DNA from: Candidatus Woesearchaeota archaeon
GTDB lineage: Archaea > Nanobdellota > Nanobdellia > Woesearchaeales > GW2011-AR4
Direction: 5' to 3'
Assembly: GCA_016187465.1 (NCBI GenBank)
Contig: JACPJQ010000007.1
Location: forward strand, 62,001-126,000
DNA: 64,000 nucleotides
The notes under the pieces are model-generated. The model saw nothing but the letters and a program-made list of their open reading frames with translations. It made no database searches and was not told where the DNA came from. This document shows positions 17,526 through 26,461 of this stretch, piece by piece. The position numbers and the translations under genes were made by a program. Each line of letters begins with the position of its first letter. Positions within the stretch are counted from its first letter, which is position 1.

Positions 17526-18586
17526 ATTTTGTCTATTATTCTGGCAATGTTTTTTGAGGCATAACCATTGCCGTAATCCTCGTGCTGCTTTCCTTTCGGG
17601 CTGAAATTCTTTATAGCATTAAGAATTTTTGATTTGTCCGCTCCTGTGAGGAGGTTCCAGCCATCGCTTACTGTTTCCGCCCATTCTGTTGTATCTCTTA
17701 AAGTTACACAAGGCACTTTGAAAAAATATGCTTCTTTCTGCATGCCGCCTGAATCTGTCAATATTTTCGAGGAATTCTTTTCAAGAACCAGCATATCCAT
17801 ATAGCCCATAGGCTTCGTTACAATTACATTAGTTTTTTTCAATTTCTTGTCCAATTCATATAAATGAATATATTTCTCGGCCCTCGGATGTACCGGAAAG
17901 ATTATTTTTTCTCTTGATTCCGTAAAAGCACTTATAATTGCAGACATGTTTTTCTTATCATCTGTATTGCCCGCCCTGTGGACAGTGGCAACCATGTAGC
18001 TTTTGCTTTTCAATTTTAATTTTTTAAGAATATTTGATTTTTTCTCAGCAATGCCGATATTCTCCTTGATTGCGTCTATCATCACATCCCCAACATTAAA
18101 TACATTTTTTGCAATCCCCTCCCTCTTTAGATTTTGAACTGCTGTTTTTGTCGAGCAAAATAAGGCATCAGATACGTGGTCTGCAACAATCCTGTTGATT
18201 TCTTCTGGCATAGACTTGTCAAAGCTCCTCATCCCGGACTCTATGTGCGCAAGCTTTAAGTTCAGTTTTGAAGCTGCCAGCGCGCCTGCAAGAGTTGTAT
18301 TTGTGTCGCCTGAGACAATGACCAAGTCTGGTTTTTCCTTAAGCAGGATATCTTCAATCTTGGCTAGCATCTCTGCTGTCTGTTTTCCATGAGGGCCTGA
18401 GCCAATGCCTAAGTTGTAATCGGGCTCCGGAATTTTCAAGTCAGAAAAAAATACCTTTGACATCTCATAATCGTAATGCTGACCTGTGTGTATTATTATT
18501 TCTTCATGATTTTTCCTCAATTCCTTGACCAGAGGCGCTTCCTTGATAAACTCAGGCCTGGCGCCTATAACAGAGACAATTTTCAT
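17522..18586 (-). CDS. wbpI: Non-hydrolysing UDP-N-acetylglucosamine-type 2-epimerase (WecB/WbpI-like)
   Basis: 354 aa GT-B-fold epimerase that inverts C2 of a UDP-HexNAc-type sugar. Family hallmarks are GARPEFIKEAPLV (8-20), HTGQHYDYEMS, GDTNTT, HIESGMRS, FPVHPR and TDSGGMQKEA. In this operon it follows genes for the WbpA, WbpB, WbpE and WbpD steps. By analogy with Pseudomonas O5 O-antigen synthesis it probably converts UDP-GlcNAc3NAcA to UDP-ManNAc3NAcA rather than UDP-GlcNAc to UDP-ManNAc. The latter (wecB) remains possible. It is the last gene of the minus-strand operon, 2 bases after the dehydrogenase. Confidence 0.9.
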   Translation of the reverse strand: MKIVSVIGARPEFIKEAPLVKELRKNHEEIIIHTGQHYDYEMSKVFFSDLKIPEPDYNLGIGSGPHGKQTAEMLAKIEDILLKEKPDLVIVSGDTNTTLAGALAASKLNLKLAHIESGMRSFDKSMPEEINRIVADHVSDALFCSTKTAVQNLKREGIAKNVFNVGDVMIDAIKENIGIAEKKSNILKKLKLKSKSYMVATVHRAGNTDDKKNMSAIISAFTESREKIIFPVHPRAEKYIHLYELDKKLKKTNVIVTKPMGYMDMLVLEKNSSKILTDSGGMQKEAYFFKVPCVTLRDTTEWAETVSDGWNLLTGADKSKILNAIKNFSPKGKQHEDYGNGYASKNIARIIDKI

Positions 18587-18588
18587 TT

Positions 18589-19767
18589 TCAGCCTAGAAC
18601 ATTTTTAACATCAACAACTTTGTTTTTTATAGATTTTAATTTGTTTTTATATTGGGATTCTTTGTTCATTAGTATAATGGCATCAATTTTTTTAAAATCG
18701 TCAAGGTATTTGACACTGAATTCTTTCTCAATTTCCTCTTTAGAATATAAGGGATCCAGTCCATAAACTTCATAGCCTTTTTTCTTTAGCAGCCTAATCA
18801 AGTCAATTGACCTGCTGTAGGCTTTTTCCTTTACACCCTCCCTGTAGCTTAACCCCATTACTCCGACTCTTTTTCCACCGAATTTTTCTATTTTTTTTGC
18901 ATAATAGTTTATCATGTCATCATTGATATTTCTCGCAAGCTTAATTAGTGGCACATTCGTTTCATTTATCAGAAACCATGGATAGACCGGAATGCAGTGC
19001 CCGCCAACATTTCCCGGCTCGAGAATATTGCAATATTGATGTTTTGCAGCTTCTTTCACCTCCCAAAAATCAATCCCGTAATGCTCTGAAACTTTAAATA
19101 GCTCGTTGGCCAATGCAATGTTGACATCCCTGTAAATGCCTTCTGCTATTTTTGCAAGCTCTGCGGTCCTTGAATTGCTAACTTTGATTGGCATTGCAAA
19201 TTTTTTGTAAAGATTGAAAGCCTTATCTGTACTTTTTTTGCTTACGCCTCCTACAAGTTTTGGAAATTCCTTGAACCTCGATATTGCATAGCCTGTCATT
19301 ATCCTTTCAGGGCTGTAAGCTAGGTAAAAATCTTTCCCTGCTTTCAAGCCGGAATTTTTTTCCAGAATATCTCTAACTATTGTTTCTGTCGTTTTAATTG
19401 GAACTGTCGTTTCCAAAACAACCAAGTCATTCTTTTTCAAGCCTTTTCCGACATTTTCAAGCGCTTTTTTTATTAAAGAAAAGTCGGGCTTTTTGTCCTC
19501 GTCAATAAAAAGAGGAACAATTATTATGTGCGTATTGCTTTCCTTTGCAGCAGCTATTGGGTCAGAGACGGCCTTGAGCCTTTTGCCTCCATATTTTTTT
19601 ATCAGTTCGCTTAAACCTTGCTCCTCCTTGATTGGATTTATTCCCTTGTTGATCAATTCAGTTTTTGATTTATCTAAATCGACTCCTATAACTTCCAGCC
19701 CTGCATCTGCTATGACTGCCGCCAACGGCAGGCCTGCTTTTCCCAAACCAACGACGCTTACTTTCAT
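18589..19767 (-). CDS. wbpA: UDP-N-acetylhexosamine 6-dehydrogenase (WbpA/WecC-like)
   Basis: 392 aa NAD-dependent UDP-sugar dehydrogenase making the uronic acid. It shows VVGLGKAGLPLA (5-16), the Ser/Thr-rich ETTVPIKTTE, YSPERIMTG, the Lys/Asn helix LAKIAEGIYRDVNIALANE, the catalytic Cys in GNVGGHCIPVYPW, and the C-terminal domain GVMGLSYREGVKE. The IMTG and GHCIPVYP forms point to the GlcNAc/ManNAc class rather than UDP-glucose. The position next to WbpB/E/D/I-like genes favours UDP-GlcNAc as substrate. It overlaps the upstream oxidoreductase gene by 4 bases. Confidence 0.88.
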   Translation of the reverse strand: MKVSVVGLGKAGLPLAAVIADAGLEVIGVDLDKSKTELINKGINPIKEEQGLSELIKKYGGKRLKAVSDPIAAAKESNTHIIIVPLFIDEDKKPDFSLIKKALENVGKGLKKNDLVVLETTVPIKTTETIVRDILEKNSGLKAGKDFYLAYSPERIMTGYAISRFKEFPKLVGGVSKKSTDKAFNLYKKFAMPIKVSNSRTAELAKIAEGIYRDVNIALANELFKVSEHYGIDFWEVKEAAKHQYCNILEPGNVGGHCIPVYPWFLINETNVPLIKLARNINDDMINYYAKKIEKFGGKRVGVMGLSYREGVKEKAYSRSIDLIRLLKKKGYEVYGLDPLYSKEEIEKEFSVKYLDDFKKIDAIILMNKESQYKNKLKSIKNKVVDVKNVLG

Positions 19768-20759
19768 AATGCAATGACCTTGTTTTTTTTTGATGACTCG
19801 ATGAATTTCTGAGCGATATTCAAGGCGTCTAGACCATCCTTACCTGTAACAGGAACACTTTTATTTTTTAATATGCTCTCTATAAATGCCTCCAATTCAT
19901 TTTTTAGCGGCTCTTCCTGCCTTATTTTAACCTGTATTTTTTTACCTTCAAGCACATTCATAAAGTTGCTGTTGTAGTCAGGCTTTTTTGCAAACTCATT
20001 TTCATAGAAATAAAATTCCTGAGTAAGATAATTTGCAACTAACATGCCCTTCTCTCCTGTCACTGTTATTTCCCTGACTTTTTTTGGGGTAAGCCAATTG
20101 GCATTTATAACTCCAAGTATGTCGTTTTCAAACCTTAATGTTCCTATAAGCAGGTCTTCATGAGCAGAGTGTATTCTCTGTGCTGTCTCGGCATATATCC
20201 TCTTTATTCTTGATCCAATTATGTGCTTTAGGATATCAATCTCATGAATGGCAAGGTCGACTATAACTCCGACGTCGACAACTCTTTGCGGAAATGGGCT
20301 AAGTCTCGCGCAATGCACTTTGTATATTTTTCCTAATTCACCATTTCCTATTTTCCTTTTTAATTCCATTACGACCGGGTTAAATCTTTCAATGTGCCCC
20401 ACCATAAGCTTCACATTGTTTTTGTTTGCCTCGCTTATGATTTCTTTTGCTTCTTCTACTGTCGCCGCAATAGGCTTTTCCACGAGCGCATTAAGCTTTT
20501 TTCTTATGCAATCAATCGCTACCTTTTTGTGAAATTTTGTCGGTACGCATATGGAAACTGCACTCAAGTTTTCCTTTTTGAGCATCTCATTGTAATCTGT
20601 GTAATGCCTTATCCCATATTTCTCTGCAATGCCTCTTGCCGTTTCCTCGTTGCTGTCGCATACTGCAGCCAGTTCTACATTTTTTAGAGTGCAATAAACT
20701 CTTGCATGGCTTTTGCCCATTGAACCTACCCCTATGACAGCAACTTTAAGTTTATCCAT
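19764..20759 (-). CDS. wbpB: Gfo/Idh/MocA oxidoreductase, UDP-GlcNAcA 3-dehydrogenase (WbpB-like)
   Basis: 331 aa from the ATG at 20759 (MDKLKVAVIGVGSMGKSHA). The longer frame to 20786 runs into the preceding gene and is unlikely. The N-terminal Rossmann fold has GVGSMG, the family motif EKPIA follows, then the GHIERFNP active-site stretch. The WbpB/WlbA reaction oxidises C3 of UDP-GlcNAcA to the 3-keto sugar, the substrate for the adjacent aminotransferase. The start codon lies 4 bases after the aminotransferase stop (TGATAAAATG) and the 3' end overlaps the dehydrogenase gene, so it is tightly coupled on both sides. Confidence 0.87.
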   Translation of the reverse strand: MDKLKVAVIGVGSMGKSHARVYCTLKNVELAAVCDSNEETARGIAEKYGIRHYTDYNEMLKKENLSAVSICVPTKFHKKVAIDCIRKKLNALVEKPIAATVEEAKEIISEANKNNVKLMVGHIERFNPVVMELKRKIGNGELGKIYKVHCARLSPFPQRVVDVGVIVDLAIHEIDILKHIIGSRIKRIYAETAQRIHSAHEDLLIGTLRFENDILGVINANWLTPKKVREITVTGEKGMLVANYLTQEFYFYENEFAKKPDYNSNFMNVLEGKKIQVKIRQEEPLKNELEAFIESILKNKSVPVTGKDGLDALNIAQKFIESSKKNKVIAL

Positions 20760-20763
20760 TTTA

Positions 20764-21861
20764 TCAGAGTTCTTTAAAGGCATCAATTATATAATCCATC
20801 TCCTGCATTGTCAAATGAGGATGAACGGGCAAAGAAAGAACCTGCTCGCTCAATTTTTCAGCTATCGGGAAGTCGCCTTTTTTATACCCTAATTTTTTTA
20901 TGTGCTCGCATAAATGTAAGGGCTTCGGATAAAAAATACTGCAGCCAATGCCTTTATCATTAAGATATTTTATTAATTCATCCCTAGTTAATTTAAAGTC
21001 CCTTCCAACCTTTATAGCATATTGATGAAATACATGTTTATGGCCCTTCTTAACAATTGGTATTTGCAAGCCTCTAATCTTGCATAATTCTTTGCTTAAA
21101 TAAGCTGCATTCTCAATTCTTTTTTTCGTTATAACCTCAATTTTCTTTAACTGCTCCAGAAGAATTGCAGCGCTTATGTCAGTCATCCTGTAATTATAGC
21201 CTACATTTGAATAGTCGTAGCCGACCATATTCGACCTTCCGTGCTGCCTGAAAAGCTTGGCATTTTCGGCATATCCCTTGTTGTTTGTGGTTATAGCTCC
21301 TCCTTCTCCGCATGCAATGTTTTTTGTGGCGTAAAATGAGAATGTCGCTATGTCGCCAAAGCTTCCTGCCTTTTTTCCTTTATATTCTGCATTGACTGCC
21401 TGGCACGCATCCGCGATGACAATCAATTTATTGTCCTTTGCAATTTCATTTATTTCATCATAATCACAAAGATGTCCGAATAAATCGACTGTAACTATCG
21501 CTTTTGCCCTTTTTGTTATTTTTTGCCCTATTTTTTTTGCGTCTATATTGAAAGTGTCTTCCTGAATATCAACAAAAACCGGCTTTGCGCCCTGCATCAA
21601 AACAGTATTTGCTGTTGCTATAAAAGTGAATGGTGTTGTTATGACCTCGTCCCCTTGTTTTATGCCGGCCGAGCTTAGAGCTGTGTGCAATCCAGCTGTT
21701 CCGCTGTTCACAGCAACTGCATAACCTGTCCCGCAGAATTCCGCAAATATTTTCTCGAATTCACTTACTTTTGGGCCTTGCGCAATTGTCCCGGATTTGA
21801 GCACATCAGATACTGCCTTGATTTCCTTGTCATCTATATACGGCTTGGCGATAGGTATCAT
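20764..21861 (-). CDS. wbpE: DegT/DnrJ/EryC1 aminotransferase, 3-keto-sugar aminotransferase (WbpE-like)
   Basis: PLP-dependent sugar aminotransferase, 365 aa from the ATG at 21861 (MIPIAKPYIDDKEI). The longer frame would start inside the acetyltransferase gene. Features are GTAGLHTAL for phosphate binding, DACQAVNAEYKGKKAGS and the PLP lysine in FSFYATKNIACGEGG. It should transfer an amino group from glutamate to C3 of UDP-3-keto-GlcNAcA. The start overlaps the stop of the acetyltransferase gene (ATGA). Confidence 0.88.
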   Translation of the reverse strand: MIPIAKPYIDDKEIKAVSDVLKSGTIAQGPKVSEFEKIFAEFCGTGYAVAVNSGTAGLHTALSSAGIKQGDEVITTPFTFIATANTVLMQGAKPVFVDIQEDTFNIDAKKIGQKITKRAKAIVTVDLFGHLCDYDEINEIAKDNKLIVIADACQAVNAEYKGKKAGSFGDIATFSFYATKNIACGEGGAITTNNKGYAENAKLFRQHGRSNMVGYDYSNVGYNYRMTDISAAILLEQLKKIEVITKKRIENAAYLSKELCKIRGLQIPIVKKGHKHVFHQYAIKVGRDFKLTRDELIKYLNDKGIGCSIFYPKPLHLCEHIKKLGYKKGDFPIAEKLSEQVLSLPVHPHLTMQEMDYIIDAFKEL

Positions 21862-22445
21862 TTGATTTTTTGAATTGTTATTTTTTCGTTGCATTTAGGG
21901 CAGTGCAGTATCAGATTACTGCCCTTTTCCTCTGCTTTCGCTATTTTAGCGCCGCATGCGCATACGTAGCCCATCAACTCAGCAGGATTGCCGTAAACCA
22001 GCCCATAATCAGGCACGTTTTTTGTGACGACAGAGCCCGCGCCAATCATTGCAAATTGCCCTATAGTTACATCTGGCAATACCACTGAAGAAGCGCCTAT
22101 AGAAGCTCCCTTCCTGATAGTTGTTTTTCCAACGCTCCATTCATTGCTTGTTTTCAATTTACCATCTTTGGTTATTGCCCTTGGCTCCTTGTCATTGGTA
22201 AGGCAGACGTTTGGGCCTATAAAAACACCATCCTCGATTTTTGAGCCATGATAAATTAAAGCATTGTTCTGTATCTTTACATTGCTGCCGATCACAACAT
22301 CGTGGTCTATGTATACGTTTTTGCCTATGATGCAGTTGTCCCCGATTTTTGCGTTTTCCCTTACCTGGGCATGATGCCAGATGGAAACATTTTTGCCTAG
22401 TTTAGCATCTTTTGAAACATCAGCTGTGTCATGTATTTTAGCCAT
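21858..22445 (-). CDS. wbpD: Hexapeptide-repeat N-acetyltransferase with zinc ribbon (WbpD-like)
   Basis: 195 aa left-handed beta-helix acetyltransferase. The ATG at 22445 (MAKIHDTADVSKDAKLG) is the family start, and the codons upstream overlie the promoter. Hexapeptide turns such as IGKNVYIDHDVVIGSNV, IGPNVCLTND and IGQFAMIGAGSVVTKNV are clear. The product should acetylate the 3-amino group of UDP-GlcNAc3NA from acetyl-CoA. The C-terminus adds a small ribbon with four Cys (CACG and CPKC). It is the first gene of the five-gene pathway operon and has its own TATA box about 25 bases upstream. Confidence 0.88.
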   Translation of the reverse strand: MAKIHDTADVSKDAKLGKNVSIWHHAQVRENAKIGDNCIIGKNVYIDHDVVIGSNVKIQNNALIYHGSKIEDGVFIGPNVCLTNDKEPRAITKDGKLKTSNEWSVGKTTIRKGASIGASSVVLPDVTIGQFAMIGAGSVVTKNVPDYGLVYGNPAELMGYVCACGAKIAKAEEKGSNLILHCPKCNEKITIQKIK

Positions 22446-22461
22446 ATGCCAAGTTGAACTA

Positions 22462-22476
22462 CAAATATTTAAAAAG
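22462..22476 (-). promoter_or_regulatory. TATA box of the WbpD-I operon (duplicated leader, copy 1)
   Basis: On the minus strand CTTTTTAAATATTTG sits about 25 bases before the ATG at 22445. The surrounding 49 bases (22438-22486) recur with about six mismatches at 25216-25264 before another gene. Confidence 0.65.
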
Positions 22477-22510
22477 CTTTGGATAGAAAAGAAGGCGTAC
22501 TTTTTTAGAG

Positions 22511-23791
22511 TCAAAAATTAGCTCTCTTATTCCACCATTCAGCTAATTCTTTAGGTGTAGAAACCCAAGCCTCTTTATCCTTTTCCAAGTAATTGATTAC
22601 ATTTATATAGGTTTTTATCTGGACTTCGTCTAAGAATGTAGTGTTCCAGTCTGCATCGTGCCAGTCCAAGACAACCAGTCCATTTTTCTTTTTTACCGAT
22701 TTTATTAGATTTATGCACCTTCTTGTAGCGTCTTTGACAGTCGTTTTTTTCCTGACAAGCATTGAATCCATTATAGAGGTCGGAAATACCAATAAATTTA
22801 TTCTCTTTTTTTTCTCATGATTGTAAGGATAAAACGGGAATGCCAAGCCTCTCCTGTAACCCAAATCCTCATTAAATGCCAAAGAGGCATCATATTCGAA
22901 TCCCGCTTTTTCATGGCACTCCCAAGTTTCTTCCGTGCTTTGCGGGTTAAAGTGGTAATAATGATGCCTTAACCCGTGTATTTTGCTGCCTAACAATTTT
23001 TCTAATGTGCGTTTTTCATTTACAAAAGAATTGATGCTTTTGTAAGCATTATAACTCGCATGAAGCCCAACTTCAAATCCTTCCTTATCAAGCTTTTTTA
23101 TTATATTTTTAAATCGTTTTTCGTTTATATTGTAAGTAACTTCATTCTCTCTTTTTATAAAGTTCATCAAGTAGCTGTTAGATTTTGTGGCAAAAAAGAA
23201 AGCAGACCTGAATCCTTTGCTGTTTTCCAAGTTCATATAGTCTTCAAAGTGCCAGTAATTATTTTTTCCAGTTATTACATCAAATATATCTTTCAAAGTT
23301 TTCATATTTCCTGATTTTATAAATCTTAGAAATAGCTTAATTGCCGATGGCAGCTTGTTCATGACAGCATAATCAACATCGTGCGTCAATAAAACTGCGT
23401 ATTTTTTGTTATTTTTCCAGAAGTGCTTAGCCTTAAAACCTTTATTTTCAAACAATTTTTTGAAATAAAGCGCATAATCATTTATTATCGGGTCTTCCAA
23501 CTTGTATTTTTTTGTAATAATGCTGTTACGGGGCTGAAATCTTCCATGAACATCCCGCTCCTTTGTTTCTTTCTCCTCCTGTCCGGACAATAAATAGAAA
23601 AAAAGCTCTAATTTGGGCTTGTCTTTATTCAGGTTTATTTTGCAGTATTTATCATTTTTATTCCCAATATATACGTCATATTCTTTATTTGTAAAGACAG
23701 GGCTGAATCCCAGAATCACACACAAATTCTCAAATACATATTTTAATTCTTCATATTTTTCTTTTTGATCAATATTTATTCTGAGATTCAT
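22511..23791 (-). CDS. Polysaccharide deacetylase-like protein (NodB-type fold)
   Basis: 426 aa. The first 125 residues have no signature I recognise. From about residue 130 there is a NodB/CE4-like domain: the metal-binding LLTHDVDY (134-141), a FFFATKS strand, FEVGLHASYNAY with the metal His, RHHYYHF, and a late VVLDWHDADW. CE4 enzymes remove N- or O-acetyl groups from polysaccharides. There is no signal peptide or membrane helix, so a cytoplasmic substrate (a precursor or lipid-linked sugar) is possible. Its start overlaps the stop of the GNAT gene (ATGA). A second deacetylase-like gene is at 44688-45743. Confidence 0.75.
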   Translation of the reverse strand: MNLRINIDQKEKYEELKYVFENLCVILGFSPVFTNKEYDVYIGNKNDKYCKINLNKDKPKLELFFYLLSGQEEKETKERDVHGRFQPRNSIITKKYKLEDPIINDYALYFKKLFENKGFKAKHFWKNNKKYAVLLTHDVDYAVMNKLPSAIKLFLRFIKSGNMKTLKDIFDVITGKNNYWHFEDYMNLENSKGFRSAFFFATKSNSYLMNFIKRENEVTYNINEKRFKNIIKKLDKEGFEVGLHASYNAYKSINSFVNEKRTLEKLLGSKIHGLRHHYYHFNPQSTEETWECHEKAGFEYDASLAFNEDLGYRRGLAFPFYPYNHEKKKRINLLVFPTSIMDSMLVRKKTTVKDATRRCINLIKSVKKKNGLVVLDWHDADWNTTFLDEVQIKTYINVINYLEKDKEAWVSTPKELAEWWNKRANF

Positions 23792-24204
23792 TTACTTTTT
23801 CCCAATACCATCTCGTCATATTCCTTCCTGAATTTGTGCTTCTTGAAAAATTCCTGAGCTGCCCTGTTATCTTTGTGAACTCTCAGAAATATTTCCATTT
23901 TATCCTTGTTTTCATCCAAAAGCCTCTTTACAAGCTGGGCTCCAAATCCTTTGGAACGATAACTCTCGCCGAGACCTACAGTCAGCTCCGCCCTTTTCCC
24001 GCTTTTGACCAGATAGGCTTTTCCAACTATCTTATCTCCATCTATCAGAACATATGCTATATATCTGACAGGAACAAATACTCTTAAGGGTGTTAGGGAA
24101 ATAACAAAAAATATGAAGCTAATTTTCCTGTATAACTTTATCTGAGCATATATCTGTTTTTGAAATATATCTGAAAACTTTACTTTTCTTATATACGGTT
24201 TCAT
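23788..24204 (-). CDS. GNAT family N-acetyltransferase
   Basis: 138 aa acetyl-CoA-dependent acetyltransferase. The acetyl-CoA-binding motif GLGESYRSKGFGAQLV (R/QxxGxG form) is followed by FLRVHKDNRAAQEFFKKHKF, the usual beta-5/alpha-4 ending. The substrate is unknown; an amino sugar is likely from context. It sits 8 bases after the FemAB-like gene and is coupled to the deacetylase gene, so an acetylating and a deacetylating enzyme are made together. Confidence 0.8.
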   Translation of the reverse strand: MKPYIRKVKFSDIFQKQIYAQIKLYRKISFIFFVISLTPLRVFVPVRYIAYVLIDGDKIVGKAYLVKSGKRAELTVGLGESYRSKGFGAQLVKRLLDENKDKMEIFLRVHKDNRAAQEFFKKHKFRKEYDEMVLGKSK

Positions 24205-24212
24205 TTTATTTT

Positions 24213-25223
24213 TTATTTCTTACTTGCTAATTTGTAAAAACCTATCAAAAATTTCATAAATGAAGAAGATGTTTTAGATATGACATAGTAAGGAACGAGC
24301 TTTGAAACATAACCGCGCTTGAAGCTGATAATCTTTGGGGTGTTTGCCCCAACCAAGTCTATTTCCTTGTATTTGCTTGAAACATCTTCAAGTATCTTCC
24401 AAAGAAGCAAAGAAGATGCCTTATACTGCTTAAACTCATGGTTTGAGGCAGCCAAAAGATAATACGCCATGTTGGAGTCAAAAACCACCAATGAGGAGGC
24501 TATTAATTCACTGCCTTTCTTGACAAAGTATAGCTTGCATAAATTCTTTGGTTTGAGTGTCTTATACAAGCCGTATATAAAATTTTCAGAAACAGGAGCA
24601 GTCATTTTCTGCCGCGAGTATGTGCCTGAATATATCTGATAAAAATCTTTTATTTCGTCTGATTCAAAAAAAACTAGGTCATTTTTTTCAGCTTTTTTTA
24701 TATCATATTTGGTGCTCTTGTCAAGCTGTTTCCATAACAGTCCCATATCACTTAGATTGACATAATAAGTATAAGCCATGTCAATTGTCCAGTTTTCCCA
24801 CTTGAATGGCCTGACGTCAATAACCGAAGGATGCAGCGCTAAAGTTATATAGCCAAAATCCTTCTTCACTCTCTCGTTTAATGCACTGACAACCTCCTTT
24901 TGATAAGACTCAATTTTCGAGAAATTGTCTGTTTTTCTTCTGGCATAGACCACCCCCATAAAAGGGGTTATTGGGGGGTAAATTGCAATTACAAACATGC
25001 CTTTCCTGCGTGAATAAATCGGCAATCCTGCCACTAATTCATTATTTTTATTGAATACTCCATAGATATGAAATTTATTTTTTGTATGGATGCAGATATT
25101 GTCCGCCCAAAAAGATTTGCTGAATACGGAGTTCTGCTCAGAGTCCTCAACAAAATCATCCCACATGCCATACTCGTCTTTTTTCAAAATCCTGACCAGC
25201 AGCCCATCATGATTATTAGCCAT
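24213..25223 (-). CDS. FemAB/BioF2-like acyl(aminoacyl)transferase of the GNAT superfamily
   Basis: 336 aa from the ATG at 25223 (MANNHDGLLVRIL); the longer frame reads through the promoter. Two GNAT-like halves are suggested: an N-terminal half with the DSEQNSVFSKSFWAD-type start and LALHPSVID, and a C-terminal half with FYQIYSGTYSRQK, YYLLAASNHEF, SSLLLWKILEDV and LVGANTPKIISFKRGY. This C-terminal half is the hallmark of PF13480/FemAB-like proteins that attach amino acids or acyl groups to amino sugars or peptides. An aminoacylated or acylated amino sugar in the glycan is a reasonable inference. Confidence 0.75.
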   Translation of the reverse strand: MANNHDGLLVRILKKDEYGMWDDFVEDSEQNSVFSKSFWADNICIHTKNKFHIYGVFNKNNELVAGLPIYSRRKGMFVIAIYPPITPFMGVVYARRKTDNFSKIESYQKEVVSALNERVKKDFGYITLALHPSVIDVRPFKWENWTIDMAYTYYVNLSDMGLLWKQLDKSTKYDIKKAEKNDLVFFESDEIKDFYQIYSGTYSRQKMTAPVSENFIYGLYKTLKPKNLCKLYFVKKGSELIASSLVVFDSNMAYYLLAASNHEFKQYKASSLLLWKILEDVSSKYKEIDLVGANTPKIISFKRGYVSKLVPYYVISKTSSSFMKFLIGFYKLASKK

Positions 25224-25264
25224 ACGCCAAGTTGAAGTATAAATATTTAAAAATCTTTGTATAA
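25216..25264 (-). promoter_or_regulatory. Duplicated promoter/leader, copy 2
   Basis: It carries the TATA box TTTTTAAATATTTA (25240-25254 region) and the same TACTTCAACTTGGCRTATGGCTAA start region as 22438-22486. A shared TTAGAGTCA lies further upstream in both (22505 and 25277). It drives the FemAB-like, GNAT and deacetylase genes. Confidence 0.65.
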
Positions 25265-25311
25265 AAAATAAAGTGATTAGAGTCACAAATTTTATATATG
25301 ACGCACCATTC

Positions 25312-26451
25312 TCATGACTTATAAACCTGAACCAGTTTTTTAACGTTATGCTCCCATAAAAACTGCGATTTAACTCGCCTCATTCCTTTATTGCCGAGCT
25401 TTCTGCTTAATTTTGCATCTTTTAAAAGAGCGACAACCTTCCTTGCCAGTTCTTTGGTATTTGTTGGATCTATCCTATAACCTGTCACATTGTTTATGAT
25501 AGAATCAGCCGTCCCGCCTGATTTTCCTCCAATCACGGGTTTGCCGAAATAAGATGCCTCTATATAGGCTATTCCAAACCCTTCAACACCCTCTTTTTCA
25601 TTTATGGTTCGGCTCATTAGAATGAATATATCGCAAATATTGTAAAAATTTGCCAAATAATCATCACTAATAATTCCAGTAAAAACTACATATTTTTCCA
25701 AGCCAAGTTTCTTAACTAAATTTTGCAGATTTTCTTTTTCAGCGCCTTTTCCGATTATGAAATATTTTAAATTTTTGTAGGATTTTAAGATTATAGGAAG
25801 TGAATTCAAGATAATGTCTATGCCTTTTCTTTCTATCAAAGCGCCAATCGATAGTAGTATTTTCTCATTCTTCATGCCTAGTTTTTCCTTAAAAGCCATA
25901 GCACTTAGCGTAGGCCTTAATTTTTCCGCGTCCACTCCATTGTTTATTATAACTATTTTATTTTTGCTTGTGCATTCAGATACAAGTTTTGAGACATAAT
26001 CGCTGACGCATATTATTTTTGATGGAAATTGGAGATAAAATCTTACCATCGCTTTCTTAATTGGGTTTTCCGTCAGCAAGCCAATGCCATGAACTGTTGT
26101 CACTAATCTTTTTTTGGTTAATTTTGAAGCCAAGCCAATCAATACTGTCAAAGGGCCGACAAAATGAGAATGCACAACGTCAAAATCAAATTTTTTGTTC
26201 AAAATTATTAGCTTCTTCACCATCAGCAAAGCGAATATTGCGCCTTTAAACAGCAAGAAATTATATATTTTTATTCTATGGACTAACACCCCATCTTTTA
26301 TTTCGTAGTCTTTGCCTTCATTATTTCCAAAAGTTATAACATGGACACTGTGCCCTTTTTTGGCAAGATACTTTGCCTGCTCATGGACGAAAATGCCCAG
26401 AGGCGGGTTGGAAAAGGTAGGGTATATTGGAGATAAAATGCAGATTCGCAT
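25312..26451 (-). CDS. GT4 family glycosyltransferase
   Basis: 379 aa GT-B enzyme starting MRICILSPIYPTFSNPPLG. It has the N-terminal VVHSHFVGPLTVL acceptor-domain motif, IINNGVDAEKLRP, LLSIGALIERKGIDIIL and the donor-site EGFGIAYIEASYFGKPVIGG with the EX7E acid pair. It should add one residue from a nucleotide sugar in the cytoplasm. It follows the radical SAM gene by 10 bases on the same strand, so they share the promoter upstream of 27916. Confidence 0.88.
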   Translation of the reverse strand: MRICILSPIYPTFSNPPLGIFVHEQAKYLAKKGHSVHVITFGNNEGKDYEIKDGVLVHRIKIYNFLLFKGAIFALLMVKKLIILNKKFDFDVVHSHFVGPLTVLIGLASKLTKKRLVTTVHGIGLLTENPIKKAMVRFYLQFPSKIICVSDYVSKLVSECTSKNKIVIINNGVDAEKLRPTLSAMAFKEKLGMKNEKILLSIGALIERKGIDIILNSLPIILKSYKNLKYFIIGKGAEKENLQNLVKKLGLEKYVVFTGIISDDYLANFYNICDIFILMSRTINEKEGVEGFGIAYIEASYFGKPVIGGKSGGTADSIINNVTGYRIDPTNTKELARKVVALLKDAKLSRKLGNKGMRRVKSQFLWEHNVKKLVQVYKS

Positions 26452-26461
26452 CTAAAACTCC

